From: Microbacterium indicum DSM 19969
GTDB taxonomy: Bacteria > Actinomycetota > Actinomycetes > Actinomycetales > Microbacteriaceae
Length of the DNA stretch: 64,000 nt
Direction: 5' to 3'
Assembly: GCF_000422385.1 (NCBI RefSeq)
Contig: NZ_AULR01000002.1
Location: 62,001-126,000, forward strand
In this document: piece by piece, positions 15,467 to 23,724 of the stretch
How positions within the stretch are numbered: position 1 is the first letter of the stretch
Layout of the letters: each line of letters opens with the position of its first letter
Program-made: the position numbers and the translations under genes
Notes under the pieces: model-generated
Told to the model about the DNA's origin: nothing
Databases searched by the model: none
The model's input: the letters and a program-made list of their open reading frames with translations, nothing else

Positions 15467-16252
15467 GCGGGATTCCGCCGAGCTCGCGAACCGCAGGGTC
15501 GTCGCGGTCGCGACGTAGCGGTCGTCGCTGTACTCGAACGGCCGGCCGTCGCGGGTGCGCGCGGCCCGCTGCACCCGCAGGAGGGGTGCTGACCGGGCGA
15601 TGCCGAGCAGGCGCGCGTCCTCGGCGTCGGGGAGCATCGCCGAGACCCGCAGCTCTCCGTGGGCGAGCTGGTGCGGCCCGTGCCGCCTCTCGACGACCTC
15701 CATGATGGAGCGGGCGTCGTCCGGGAGGCGCGCGATCGTGGGGATGAGCCACTCGGGGAAGGTCGTGCGCTTGACCATGACGGGGTCGCCGTCGAGCGAG
15801 CGCAGGCGCACGATCCGCAGCACGGGCGACTTCTCGCCGACGCCCAGCTCGCGCGCCTCGACCGCCGTCGCGCGGCCCTCGTTGCTCGACACCGTGCGGC
15901 CGCCGGGGGTGTGGCCGATCGCCTGCGCCCACTGCCCGAAGGAGCGCAGCCGCGAGATGTCCTGGTCGAGCGGGCGGGGGTGCGCGGCCCAGCGCGTGCC
16001 CTGGTGCGAGACCACGCCCGCGGTCTGCTCGAGGTGCTCGAGCGCGCGGCGGACGGTGCCGCGTGCGACCCCGAAGCGTGCCGCGAGCGCCGACTCGCTC
16101 GGGAGGGCGCCGTCGGCGAAGCGCCCCGCCGCGATGTCGGCCTCGATGTCGGCGGCGACGGCCGTGTGCTTGTGGGTCCTGCGGGCGATGCGGTGCCGGG
16201 GCGCGACGGTGCGCGGTGCCGGTGCGGGGGAGGTTCCGGACATGCCGCCCAT
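15464..16252 (-). CDS. GntR-family (HutC subfamily) transcriptional regulator
   Basis: A 262-aa regulator. The winged helix is at about residues 25-95 (PSESALAARFGVARGTVRRA), followed by a UTRA effector domain with the typical LRSLDGDPVMV and FEYSDDRYVA segments. HutC-type proteins sense small ligands such as sugars, amino acids or phosphonates. The gene is directly upstream of the GDPD/DUF916 pair on the same strand, 152 bases away, so control of that pair is plausible but unproven. The start could be 16252 or 16243. Confidence 0.82.
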   Translation of the reverse strand: MGGMSGTSPAPAPRTVAPRHRIARRTHKHTAVAADIEADIAAGRFADGALPSESALAARFGVARGTVRRALEHLEQTAGVVSHQGTRWAAHPRPLDQDISRLRSFGQWAQAIGHTPGGRTVSSNEGRATAVEARELGVGEKSPVLRIVRLRSLDGDPVMVKRTTFPEWLIPTIARLPDDARSIMEVVERRHGPHQLAHGELRVSAMLPDAEDARLLGIARSAPLLRVQRAARTRDGRPFEYSDDRYVATATTLRFASSAESR

Positions 16253-16278
16253 CCTGTGGGCGGCGTATGAACCGGCGG

Positions 16279-16758
16279 TTACCGGCGGCTCTCGCGGCGG
16301 GCGAGCTCCATGAGCCCCGATACCCGGTAGGGGATCGCGTCGCTCATCACGAGCTGCGTCTCGGTGCGCTCGACGCCGGGAACTGCGAGGATCCGCGCGT
16401 CGACGTCGAAGAGGTGGCGCGCGTCGCGGCAGGCGACGAGCGCGATGAGGTCGATCTGCCCCGAGACGCCGTGCACCTCGACGACCTCGGGGATGCGGCG
16501 GAGGTCCTCGGTGATCGCGGGGAGCGACAGCTGGGTCGCGCCGATCGAGATGAACGCCTGCAGCGGGAACCCGAGGGCGGCCGGCGAGATCGACCGCTCG
16601 TACGACTGGAAGACGCCCGACTTCTCGAGGCGGGCCATGCGGGCCTGCACGGTGTTGCGCGAGAGGTGCAGCTGCTCGGCGAGGGCCACGACGGTCGCGC
16701 GGGGGTCGCGCGAGAGGGCGGCGATCAGCTCGAGGTCGACGTGATCCAGGGAGGGCAT
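16279..16758 (-). CDS. Lrp/AsnC-family transcriptional regulator
   Basis: A 159-aa regulator with an N-terminal helix-turn-helix (LAEQLHLSRNTVQARMARL) and a RAM ligand domain (VVEVHGVSGQIDLIALVACRD). Such proteins respond to amino acids. ATG at 16758 is chosen to give the family's normal length; a GTG at 16806 would add 16 residues rich in His and Asp. The partner gene is unknown; it is followed on the same strand by gntR, 26 bases on. Confidence 0.8.
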   Translation of the reverse strand: MPSLDHVDLELIAALSRDPRATVVALAEQLHLSRNTVQARMARLEKSGVFQSYERSISPAALGFPLQAFISIGATQLSLPAITEDLRRIPEVVEVHGVSGQIDLIALVACRDARHLFDVDARILAVPGVERTETQLVMSDAIPYRVSGLMELARRESRR

Positions 16759-16846
16759 GATGTCGACGTTATCAGCGTCGGCCGCGTGCTCATGATCGTT
16801 GTGCACGGTCGTTATCGGATCGAGTGCGCGATCCGCAACGCCCGGC

Positions 16847-17413
16847 TCAGATCGGGACGCCGATGTAGGAGAGCACGCGCATGCCGTCGGGCGTGACGTC
16901 GAGGATCTGCTGGCTCGCGTTGCCGATCCGCTCGCCGCGCAGCGGGTACTGCTCGTCCGAGACGGCCCGCAGCAGCGAGCTGATCACGGCGCCGTGCGCG
17001 ACGGCGATGACGGGGCGCTCGCCCGCGCGCTCGGCGATCTCGTGGAGCGCCCGTGCCGAGCGGGCGACGACATCCTCGCGCGGCTCGATGCCGGGCACGG
17101 CGCCGCCGGGCCAGAGCGCGGTCCACTCGCCGACCGCCATGCCCTCGGCGTCTCCGTAGCCGCGCTCGCGCAGGTCGGGGACGAGCTCGGGCGCGCCGAG
17201 CCCGAGGGCGGATCCGATGATCTCGGCGGTCTCGCGGGCGCGCGAGAGCGGGCTCGCGACGAGCAGCTCGTATTCGCCGCCCCGGAGAGCGGCCGCGGCG
17301 CCCGCGGCCTGGGCGCGGCCCGTGTCGTTGAGGGGGATGTCGCTCGATCCCTGCACCTTGCCGAGCCTGTTCCACTCGGTCTCACCATGACGGACGAGGG
17401 CGATGACGGTCAC
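16847..17413 (-). CDS. Histidine phosphatase family protein
   Basis: A 188-aa member of the phosphoglycerate-mutase-like superfamily. The phosphohistidine motif is LVRHGETEWN near the N-terminus; SPLSRARETAEI supplies the second Arg, and AVAHGAVI the second catalytic His. The size fits a small phosphatase (cobC/gpmB-like) rather than a dPGM mutase. GTG start at 17413, six bases after a TAGGGT box. Confidence 0.83.
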   Translation of the reverse strand: MTVIALVRHGETEWNRLGKVQGSSDIPLNDTGRAQAAGAAAALRGGEYELLVASPLSRARETAEIIGSALGLGAPELVPDLRERGYGDAEGMAVGEWTALWPGGAVPGIEPREDVVARSARALHEIAERAGERPVIAVAHGAVISSLLRAVSDEQYPLRGERIGNASQQILDVTPDGMRVLSYIGVPI

Positions 17414-17419
17414 GGGTCG

Positions 17420-17425
17420 ACCCTA
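17420..17425 (-). promoter_or_regulatory. -10 box of the histidine phosphatase gene, overlapping the sir2 stop
   Basis: TAGGGT on the minus strand, six bases before the GTG at 17413. Its first three bases are the TAG stop codon of the sir2 gene. Confidence 0.55.
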
Positions 17426-18265
17426 TCGGGCCTGCGGCAGCGCCTCGGCGAAGCGCGCCAGGGCCTCGCTCGTGCCGCCGTCGACCTTCACGGTCGCGCG
17501 GCCGTCGCCCTTCGTCGTTCCGCGGTTGACGACGACGATCGGCAGGCGCCGCCGGCGCGCCCGCTCGACGAGCCGGATCCCGCTGTTGACGACGAGCGAC
17601 GATCCCGCGACGAGCAGCGCGTCGGCCGCGTTCACGAGCTGCTCGGCGGCGCGGAACCGCTCGGCGGGGATGAACTCTCCGAAGAACACGACGTCGGGCT
17701 TGAGCCGGCCGCCGCACACCGTGCAGTCGGGGATCGCGAACGGCAGGTCGGCGCCGGGGTCGACGTCGCCGTCGGGGCCCAGCGGCACGCTGTCGGGCAC
17801 CGAGATCCACGGGTTGTCGCGCTCGATGCGCTCGCCGATGTCGCGCCTGTCGAAGACCTGGCCGCAGTCGAGGCAGTACACGCGCCGCATGGTGCCGTGC
17901 AGCTCGACGACCCGCGTCGACCCCGCGCGCAGGTGCAGGCCGTCGACGTTCTGCGTCACGATCCCGTTCACGATCCCGTCGCGCTCGAGCGAGGCGAGCG
18001 CCGCGTGGCCTGCGTTCGGGACGGGCGCGGTGAACGCCTTCCACCCGAGATGGGATCCGATCCAGTACCGCCGGCGCGCCGCGTCGCTCGAGGAGTAGTC
18101 GTGCCACGTCATGGGGGTGCGCGGCGGGGCGCCCTCGCCGCGGTAGTCGGGGATCCCCGAGTCGGTCGAGACCCCGGCCCCCGTGAGGACGGCGAGCCGT
18201 CGCCCCGACAGCGCGTCGATCGCGCGATCCACCTGCTCGGCGAAGAGGCTCTCGGTGGTCGTCAC
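17423..18265 (-). CDS. Sir2 family NAD-dependent protein deacetylase
   Basis: A 280-aa sirtuin. The NAD-binding motif is GAGVSTDSGIPDYRG (about residues 29-43), the catalytic motif is TQNVDGLH with the active His in ELHG, and two Cys pairs (YCLDCG, CTVCGG) form the structural zinc site. It removes acyl groups from protein lysines using NAD+. GTG start at 18265, seven bases after TAGGAT; divergent from the TrmH-like gene. Confidence 0.9.
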   Translation of the reverse strand: MTTTESLFAEQVDRAIDALSGRRLAVLTGAGVSTDSGIPDYRGEGAPPRTPMTWHDYSSSDAARRRYWIGSHLGWKAFTAPVPNAGHAALASLERDGIVNGIVTQNVDGLHLRAGSTRVVELHGTMRRVYCLDCGQVFDRRDIGERIERDNPWISVPDSVPLGPDGDVDPGADLPFAIPDCTVCGGRLKPDVVFFGEFIPAERFRAAEQLVNAADALLVAGSSLVVNSGIRLVERARRRRLPIVVVNRGTTKGDGRATVKVDGGTSEALARFAEALPQAR

Positions 18266-18272
18266 GTCTCCG

Positions 18273-18278
18273 ATCCTA
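18273..18278 (-). promoter_or_regulatory. -10 box of sir2 (leaderless)
   Basis: TAGGAT on the minus strand, seven bases before the GTG at 18265. Confidence 0.6.
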
Positions 18279-18313
18279 GGGGCGCGCACGGGCGGGTCGG
18301 CGAAGATGGGCAC

Positions 18314-19141
18314 ATGCAGATCGTGCGCATCGACGACGCCGCAGACGAGCGGCTCTCCGACTACCGGGGGCTCACCGACGTGGCCCTCCGGCGCCTCCTC
18401 GAGACCGAGAACGGGCTCTACATGGCCGAGTCGGCCAAGGTGCTCGGGCGGGCGCTCGCCGCGGGGCACCGGCCGCGCTCGGTCCTGACGGCCGAGAAGT
18501 GGCTCGGCGACGTCGAGGCGCTCGTCGGCGCGCTCGACGTGCCGGTCTACGTCGTCCCCGACGGCGTCGCCGAGGGGGTCACGGGCTTCCAGGTGCACCG
18601 CGGGATGCTCGCGGCGATGCACCGGCCCGCCCTGCCGCCCGTCGCCGAGGTGCTGCGCGGGGCGCGGACGGTCCTCGTGCTCGAGGACGTCGTCGACCAC
18701 ACGAACGTCGGAGCGGCGTTCCGCGGCGCGGCGGGGCTCGGGGCCGAGGCCGTGCTCGTGACGCCCCGCTGCGCCGACCCGCTCTACCGGCGCAGCGTCC
18801 GCGTGTCGATGGGGACCGTGTTCCAGGTGCCGTGGACGCGCCTGCCCGAGTGGCGCTCGCGCGACGGCGAGGGCGCGCGCGACATGCTGCACGCCGCGGG
18901 CTTCCACATCGCCGCGATGGCGCTCGCCGACGACGCCGTCCCGCTCGACCGCTTCGCGGCGGAGCGGCCCGAGCGCGTGGCGTTCGCGATGGGATCCGAG
19001 GGGCCCGGCCTCACGGCCTGGGCGCTCGAGGCCGCCGACACGAAGGTGGTCATCCCGATGGCGGGCGGCGTCGACTCGCTCAACGTGTCGGCGGCCGCGT
19101 CGGTCGCGCTCTGGGCGCTCCAGCACCCGCCCCGGATCTGA
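18314..19141 (+). CDS. TrmH/SpoU family RNA 2'-O-methyltransferase
   Basis: A 275-aa SPOUT methyltransferase. The N-terminal RNA-binding substrate domain (about residues 1-100) contains LYMAESAKVLGRAL; the knot domain has motif 1 VVDHTNVGAAFRGAAGLG, motif 2 GSEGPGL and motif 3 PMAGGVDSLNVSAAA. It should transfer a methyl group from SAM to a ribose 2'-OH in rRNA or tRNA; the site is unknown. ATG at 18314 is six bases after a GAAGAT box. Confidence 0.87.
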   Translation: MQIVRIDDAADERLSDYRGLTDVALRRLLETENGLYMAESAKVLGRALAAGHRPRSVLTAEKWLGDVEALVGALDVPVYVVPDGVAEGVTGFQVHRGMLAAMHRPALPPVAEVLRGARTVLVLEDVVDHTNVGAAFRGAAGLGAEAVLVTPRCADPLYRRSVRVSMGTVFQVPWTRLPEWRSRDGEGARDMLHAAGFHIAAMALADDAVPLDRFAAERPERVAFAMGSEGPGLTAWALEAADTKVVIPMAGGVDSLNVSAAASVALWALQHPPRI

Positions 19142-19148
19142 GAGCGCG

Positions 19149-19946
19149 TCAGGCGACGGGGCCGGCCTCGGGGCGCTTCGCCGAGCGGCCGTCGCCCGAG
19201 GACTGGTGGCGCAGGCGCCGCAGCACCCAGGGCACGAAGTACTCGCGCGCCCACACGAGGTCGTTGCCGCGGGCCGCGCGCCACGTGCGCGCGGGCACGG
19301 GATCCGGCTGCATCGGCTGCAGGTCGTTCGCGACGTTGAGCGTGCGGAGCACCATGCGGGCGACCTCGTGGTGCCCGAGCGGGTTCAGGTGGAGACGGTC
19401 GGTCGCCCAGAACCGCGCGTCCTGGATCTCGAGCAGCGCCCACAGGTCGGCCACGATCGCGTCGTGCTTCTCGGCGACGGCGCGCACGTTCTCGTTGTAG
19501 ATCGCGATCCGCCCGCGCATGGGGCGGAAGACCGGGTTCCACGCGACGTCGAAGCCCGTGAACACGACGACCGCCGCGCCCGTCGTCGACAGCTTCGCGA
19601 CGCACTCGTCGAGGATCGTCGCGATCTCGTCGGGGTCGCTTCCCGGGCGGAGGACGTCGTTGCCGCCGGCGCACAGCGTGATGAGGTCGGGCTGCAGTGC
19701 AAGCGCCGCGTCGAGCTGGTCGTCGCGGATCTGGCGGATGAGCTTCCCCCGCACGGCGAGGTTCGCGTACGAGAAGTCGTCCTCGCGCTGGGCGAGGACC
19801 TCGGCGGTGCGGTCGGCCCAGCCCCGGAAGCCGCCGGGAACCGAGGGCTCGGGGTCGCCGATCCCCTCGGTGAACGAGTCGCCCACGGCGACGTAGCGGT
19901 GCCAGGGATGCGCGCCCTCGTTGGGCACGAAAGGTGAACGGGGCAT
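19149..19946 (-). CDS. SGNH/GDSL-family hydrolase
   Basis: A 265-aa esterase-like protein. Block I is GDSFTEG (nucleophile Ser), block III is GGND, and block V is DRLHLNPLGH (catalytic Asp and His). No signal peptide is seen. Members hydrolyse esters, lipids or carbohydrate acetyl groups; the substrate is unknown. The leaderless ATG at 19946 lies six bases after a TAGGTT box. Confidence 0.85.
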   Translation of the reverse strand: MPRSPFVPNEGAHPWHRYVAVGDSFTEGIGDPEPSVPGGFRGWADRTAEVLAQREDDFSYANLAVRGKLIRQIRDDQLDAALALQPDLITLCAGGNDVLRPGSDPDEIATILDECVAKLSTTGAAVVVFTGFDVAWNPVFRPMRGRIAIYNENVRAVAEKHDAIVADLWALLEIQDARFWATDRLHLNPLGHHEVARMVLRTLNVANDLQPMQPDPVPARTWRAARGNDLVWAREYFVPWVLRRLRHQSSGDGRSAKRPEAGPVA

Positions 19947-19952
19947 AAGGGA

Positions 19953-19958
19953 AACCTA
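19953..19958 (-). promoter_or_regulatory. -10 box of the SGNH hydrolase gene (leaderless)
   Basis: TAGGTT on the minus strand, six bases before the ATG at 19946; 14 bases from the opposing helicase -10 box. Confidence 0.55.
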
Positions 19959-19972
19959 TCGGAGAGCGGGCT

Positions 19973-19978
19973 TATCCT
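19973..19978 (+). promoter_or_regulatory. -10 box of the helicase gene
   Basis: TATCCT, nine bases before the ATG at 19988; nearly leaderless. Confidence 0.5.
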
Positions 19979-19987
19979 GGATCCCCC

Positions 19988-21748
19988 ATGGTTCTGAGCC
20001 CGTCATTCCCCCTGCGCGCGCCACGCGGAACGGCGGACAACCTGCGCGCCTGGCAGCGCGAGGCGCTCGACCTGTTCTTCGAGGCCGACAGGCGCGACTT
20101 CCTCGTCGCCGCGACCCCCGGCGCCGGGAAGACGACCTTCGCCCTCACGGTCGCGCGCGAGCTGCGCCAGCGCGGCGAGATCGACCGCATCGTCGTCGTG
20201 TGCCCGACCGAGCACCTCAAGACGCAGTGGGCCGACGCGGCGGCGCGGGTGGGGATCCGCCTCGACCCCGACTTCTCGAACGGATCGCCGTACCTCTCGC
20301 GCCAGTACCATGGCGCCGTCGTCACGTACGCGCAGGTCGCCGTGAAGGCGACGGTGCACCGCGACCTGACGAAGGGCGCGCGCACCCTCGTGGTCCTCGA
20401 CGAGGTGCACCACGGCGGCGACGCGCTGAGCTGGGGAGACGCGATCCGCGACGCGTACGGCCCCGCGAAGCGCCGGCTGCTGCTCAGCGGGACCCCCTTC
20501 CGCAGCGACGACGCGCCGATCCCGTTCGTCGAGTACGCGCCCGACGCGCAGGGCCTGCGCACCTCGATCACCGACTACAGCTACGGGTACGGGCGTGCCC
20601 TCGCCGACGGCGTCGTCCGTCCCGTCCTCTTCCACGTCTACTCCGGGCACATGAAGTGGCGCACCCGCATGGGCGACGAGCTCGAAGCGCACCTCGGGCA
20701 GGACAACACGAAGGACATCACGAGCCAGGCGTGGCGCACGGCGCTCGACCCTGCCGGCGAGTGGATGCCGGCCGTCCTGCGCAGCGCCGACCAGCGGCTC
20801 ACGGAGATCCGCCACCACGTCCCCGACGCGGGCGGCCTCGTGATCGCGAGCGACCAGGCGAACGCGCGCGCCTACGCCGAGATCCTCCGTGGCCTCACCG
20901 GGCAGCCGCCCACGATCGTGCTGAGCGACGAGGCCGAGGCGTCGAGCCGCATCGAGCAGTTCGCCGCGAACTCGTCGCGCTGGATGGTCGCCGTGCGCAT
21001 GGTGTCGGAGGGCGTCGACGTCCCGCGCCTCGCCGTCGGGGTCTACGCCACGAGCTCGTCGACCCCGCTCTTCTTCGCGCAGGCGATCGGGCGCTTTGTG
21101 CGCGCTCGCCGCAGGGGAGAGGCCGCGAGCGTCTTCCTGCCCCAGGTGCCGGCGCTCATGGAGCTCGCGCACGAGATGGAGAAGCAGCGCGATCACGTCC
21201 TCGATCGCGGCGAGAAGGACTCCGACGGTCTCGACGACTCGCTGCTCGACTCGGCGCAGCGCGAGGAGAAGGCGAGCGACGAGCTCGCGGGCGACGAGGA
21301 GGAGTTCGCATTCCAGTCGCTCGAGTCGACGGCGCACTTCGACTCGGTCGTCTTCGACGGACAGCAGTTCGGGCAGCTCGCCGTGCCGGGAACCGAGGAG
21401 GAGCTCGAGTTCATCGGCCTGCCGGGGCTCCTCGAGCCCGAGCACGTGCACGACCTCCTCATGCAGCGCCAGGCCCGCCAGTCGCGCCATCGGCAGGTGC
21501 GCGAGACGCGCGAGCAGCAGACGGGGCGGGCCGAGACCGACCTCCCCGCGCCGCTGCACCGCACGCTCAAGGAGCAGCGGCAGCTGCTCAACAGCCTGGT
21601 CGGCGTCTACGCGCGCCAGACCGGCCAACCGCACGGGCAGATCCACGCGTGGCTCCGCAGCACCTGCGGGGGTCCCGCCGTCGCGCAGGCGACCGTCACG
21701 CAGCTGCAGTCGCGCATCGACACCCTCCGCAAGCGCGTCCGCAGCTGA
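19988..21748 (+). CDS. DEAD/DEAH box helicase (superfamily 2)
   Basis: A 586-aa SF2 ATPase. Motif I is ATPGAGKTT, motif II is VLDEVHH (a DEVH box), motif III is SGTPFR, and motif VI is QAIGRFVRARR. Residues from about 400 on are acidic, then Gln/Arg-rich, and unlike named helicases. The family resembles the helicase part of type I/III restriction subunits and of UvrB/XPB-like DNA helicases, but no nuclease or methylase gene is near. Widespread in actinobacteria; role unknown, probably DNA repair. Confidence 0.83.
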   Translation: MVLSPSFPLRAPRGTADNLRAWQREALDLFFEADRRDFLVAATPGAGKTTFALTVARELRQRGEIDRIVVVCPTEHLKTQWADAAARVGIRLDPDFSNGSPYLSRQYHGAVVTYAQVAVKATVHRDLTKGARTLVVLDEVHHGGDALSWGDAIRDAYGPAKRRLLLSGTPFRSDDAPIPFVEYAPDAQGLRTSITDYSYGYGRALADGVVRPVLFHVYSGHMKWRTRMGDELEAHLGQDNTKDITSQAWRTALDPAGEWMPAVLRSADQRLTEIRHHVPDAGGLVIASDQANARAYAEILRGLTGQPPTIVLSDEAEASSRIEQFAANSSRWMVAVRMVSEGVDVPRLAVGVYATSSSTPLFFAQAIGRFVRARRRGEAASVFLPQVPALMELAHEMEKQRDHVLDRGEKDSDGLDDSLLDSAQREEKASDELAGDEEEFAFQSLESTAHFDSVVFDGQQFGQLAVPGTEEELEFIGLPGLLEPEHVHDLLMQRQARQSRHRQVRETREQQTGRAETDLPAPLHRTLKEQRQLLNSLVGVYARQTGQPHGQIHAWLRSTCGGPAVAQATVTQLQSRIDTLRKRVRS

Positions 21749-21749
21749 T

Positions 21750-21764
21750 CCGCCGCTTTGGCGG
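21750..21764 (+). terminator. Short hairpin after the helicase gene
   Basis: CCGCC/GGCGG with loop GCTTT, starting two bases after the helicase stop. Weak; it may not terminate on its own. Confidence 0.35.
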
Positions 21765-21818
21765 CCCGAAATGCTTCGAAAGCCGCGGATCCGCGCGGTT
21801 CCGGGGCGCCTCCGGCCC

Positions 21819-21855
21819 TAACCTCGTTGAGGCCCCGCGGCACGCCGCGCGGGGC
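21819..21855 (+). promoter_or_regulatory. mbfA promoter and 5'-end hairpin
   Basis: TAACCT (21819-21824) is the best -10 candidate; transcription would start near 21831. A perfect 8-bp stem, GCCCCGCG/CGCGGGGC (21832-21839 and 21848-21855), then occupies the first bases of the RNA. About 20 nt follow before the ATG. Confidence 0.45.
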
Positions 21856-21876
21856 GAATCGATCCCGGAGCACCCC

Positions 21877-22968
21877 ATGAACGCCGCTATCGACCTCGAT
21901 CCCTCGTCCGCGTCGCCCGCCCAGCGGCGCCGGTGGGCACAGTACCTCGCCGACGAACGCGCCGAGGCCGCCGTCTACCGCCGCCTCGCGCGTCGCCGCG
22001 AGGGCGAGGAGCGCGAGATCCTGCTCGAGCTCGAGCAAGCCGAGAAGCGCCACGAGCAGCACTGGCTCGACCTCCTCGGCGAGGAGCCCGAACGGGTGCC
22101 GCGGGCGAGCTTCACGACCCGCCTCACGGCGTTCTTCGCGGCGCGCTTCGGGTCGGTCTTCACGCTCGCGCTCGCGCAGCGAGCCGAGGCCCGCTCGCCG
22201 TACGACGACGACCCGCACGCGACCCCGGCGATGCGCGCCGACGAGAAGATCCACCACGAGGTCGTGCGTGGGCTCGCCGCCCGCAGCCGCCGCAGCTTCT
22301 CGGGAACCTTCCGAGCCGCGATCTTCGGCGCGAACGACGGCCTCGTGTCGAACCTCGCGCTCGTCCTCGGCATCGGCGCGACGGGCGCCGCGCCGCAGTT
22401 CGTGCTGTTCAGCGGCATCGCGGGGCTCCTCGCCGGCGCGCTCTCGATGGCCGCGGGGGAGTACGTGTCGATCCGTTCGCAGCGCGAGCTCCTCGACTCG
22501 ACGAAGGAGAGCGGCTTCGCCGACTCGGGGCTGCCCGACCTCGACATCGACGCGAATGAGCTCGCCCTCGTCTACCGCACGCGCGGCATGTCCGAGGAGG
22601 ACGCCGAGCGCAAGGCGCGCGCGACGATCGAGGCGGCCCACGCGGGGCGCATGCCGAGCCGGGCGAAGCACGACGACGCGTACGAGGAGATCGGCGGCGC
22701 CTGGCGCGCCGCGGGGTCGAGCTTCGCGTTCTTCGGCACGGGAGCGCTGCTTCCCGTCCTGCCGTGGATCTTCGGGATGTCGGGCATCGGCGCGATCCTC
22801 GTGGCGCTCGTGATCGTCGGGCTCGCGCTCATGCTCACGGGATCCGCCGTCGGGATCCTGTCGGGCTCGTCGCCCCTCCCGCGCGCGCTCCGGCAGCTGT
22901 GCATCGGCCTCGGCGCCGCCGGCGTGACCTACGTCCTGGGCCTGCTCTTCGGGGTCGGCGCGGTCTGA
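21877..22968 (+). CDS. Membrane-bound ferritin / VIT1-type iron exporter (MbfA family)
   Basis: A 363-aa fusion. Residues about 15-160 are a ferritin-like (erythrin-vacuolar iron transport) four-helix domain with Glu-rich helices and ExxH-type ligands (EQAEKRHEQHW, DEKIHHE). Residues about 150-363 are a VIT1/CCC1 transporter domain with IFGANDGLVSNLALVLGI and five hydrophobic helices. Such proteins bind Fe(II) at the ferritin part and export it, protecting against iron and peroxide stress. The gene stands alone. Confidence 0.88.
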   Translation: MNAAIDLDPSSASPAQRRRWAQYLADERAEAAVYRRLARRREGEEREILLELEQAEKRHEQHWLDLLGEEPERVPRASFTTRLTAFFAARFGSVFTLALAQRAEARSPYDDDPHATPAMRADEKIHHEVVRGLAARSRRSFSGTFRAAIFGANDGLVSNLALVLGIGATGAAPQFVLFSGIAGLLAGALSMAAGEYVSIRSQRELLDSTKESGFADSGLPDLDIDANELALVYRTRGMSEEDAERKARATIEAAHAGRMPSRAKHDDAYEEIGGAWRAAGSSFAFFGTGALLPVLPWIFGMSGIGAILVALVIVGLALMLTGSAVGILSGSSPLPRALRQLCIGLGAAGVTYVLGLLFGVGAV

Positions 22969-23013
22969 CACGCCCGGAGGGCGGCGCGGTTCGTGCGCCT
23001 CCACCGCGCGTGG

Positions 23014-23057
23014 TAATGTTGTTCTTCGTTGCCGCGAGAGAGAATCTCGCAGCAACG
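23014..23057 (+). promoter_or_regulatory. tRNA-Leu promoter and leader hairpin
   Basis: TAATGT (23014-23019) is a good -10 box; the start would fall near 23026. A 13-bp stem with one mismatch (23027-23039 and 23045-23057, arms CGTTGC-x-GCGAGA/TCTCGC-x-GCAACG, loop GAGAA) then begins at the 5' end of the precursor, ending 10 bases before the mature tRNA. Confidence 0.6.
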
Positions 23058-23067
23058 ACACCCAGAT

Positions 23068-23153
23068 GCGCGGGTGGCGGAATAGGTAGACGCGCTAGCT
23101 TGAGGTGCTAGTGCCCGTATTAGGGCGTGGGGGTTCAAGTCCCCCCTCGCGCA
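23068..23153 (+). tRNA. tRNA-Leu (anticodon GAG)
   Basis: An 86-nt cloverleaf with a long variable arm. The acceptor stem GCGCGGG pairs with CTCGCGC (one G-T), the anticodon stem is CTAGC/GCTAG, the anticodon GAG is at 23102-23104, and the T arm is GGGGG-TTCAAGT-CCCCC. The discriminator is A and CCA is not encoded. It reads CUC and CUU leucine codons; CUC is among the most used codons in this genome. Confidence 0.97.
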
Positions 23154-23158
23154 CAGAA

Positions 23159-23190
23159 ACGAAGGCCCCGGAGAGATCCGGGGCCTTCGT
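23159..23190 (+). terminator. Terminator after tRNA-Leu
   Basis: Perfect 14-bp stem ACGAAGGCCCCGGA/TCCGGGGCCTTCGT with loop GAGA, five bases after the tRNA. Confidence 0.85.
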
Positions 23191-23307
23191 CGTACCCGGG
23201 GGCGGGGAGCCGCGCGTGCGCTCCGCCGCGCCGCGCCCCGGCCTCCCATACGATGAGGTGCAGATCCCCGGATCCGCCCCCATCAGCCACACGACCAGGA
23301 GAGCAGC

Positions 23308-23679
23308 ATGTACTCGATCACCGACTCGGCAGGTCTCGGCGCGCTCTGGGGCGCAGGCGGCGTCTTCGGCGTCATCTGGTACGTCGTCGTCGCGATCGCG
23401 CTCTGGCGCGTCTTCGCGAAGGCGGGGATCCCCGGATTCCTCGCCGTCATCCCCATCGTCAACGTGTTCTTCCTCACGAAGGTCGCGGGCCTGTCGATGT
23501 GGTGGACGCTCCTGTACATCGTCCCCGTCGTCAACATCGTCTTCTCGATCGTCGTCGCCGTGCGGGTCGGCGGCCGCTTCGGCAAGGGCGGCGCCTTCTC
23601 GTTCTTCCTGCTCTGGCTGCTCCAGGTCATTGGCTACCTGATCCTCGGCTTCGGCGGGGCGCGCTACTCCGACCGCTGA
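23308..23679 (+). CDS. DUF5684-type small membrane protein
   Basis: A 123-aa protein with about four hydrophobic segments and the motif FAKAGIPGFLAVIPIVN, typical of DUF5684 proteins (often annotated as signal peptidase I-associated). It ends GARYSDR. Function unknown. ATG at 23308 is preceded by AGGAGAG; a TACGAT box lies at 23249-23254. Confidence 0.8.
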   Translation: MYSITDSAGLGALWGAGGVFGVIWYVVVAIALWRVFAKAGIPGFLAVIPIVNVFFLTKVAGLSMWWTLLYIVPVVNIVFSIVVAVRVGGRFGKGGAFSFFLLWLLQVIGYLILGFGGARYSDR

Positions 23680-23711
23680 GCTCCGCGAAGGACGCTCCGA
23701 TCGCGCCCGGG

Positions 23712-23717
23712 TAGCGT
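23712..23717 (+). promoter_or_regulatory. -10 box of the M20 peptidase gene (leaderless)
   Basis: TAGCGT, seven bases before the ATG at 23725. A GTG inside this box cannot be the start. Confidence 0.5.
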
Positions 23718-23724
23718 GGAGCGC

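Noticed and set aside
21819..21824. CTAACCT before mbfA as a DtxR/IdeR iron box
   Set aside because: Only one half of the palindrome matches; the other half is absent and the word also serves as the -10 box.
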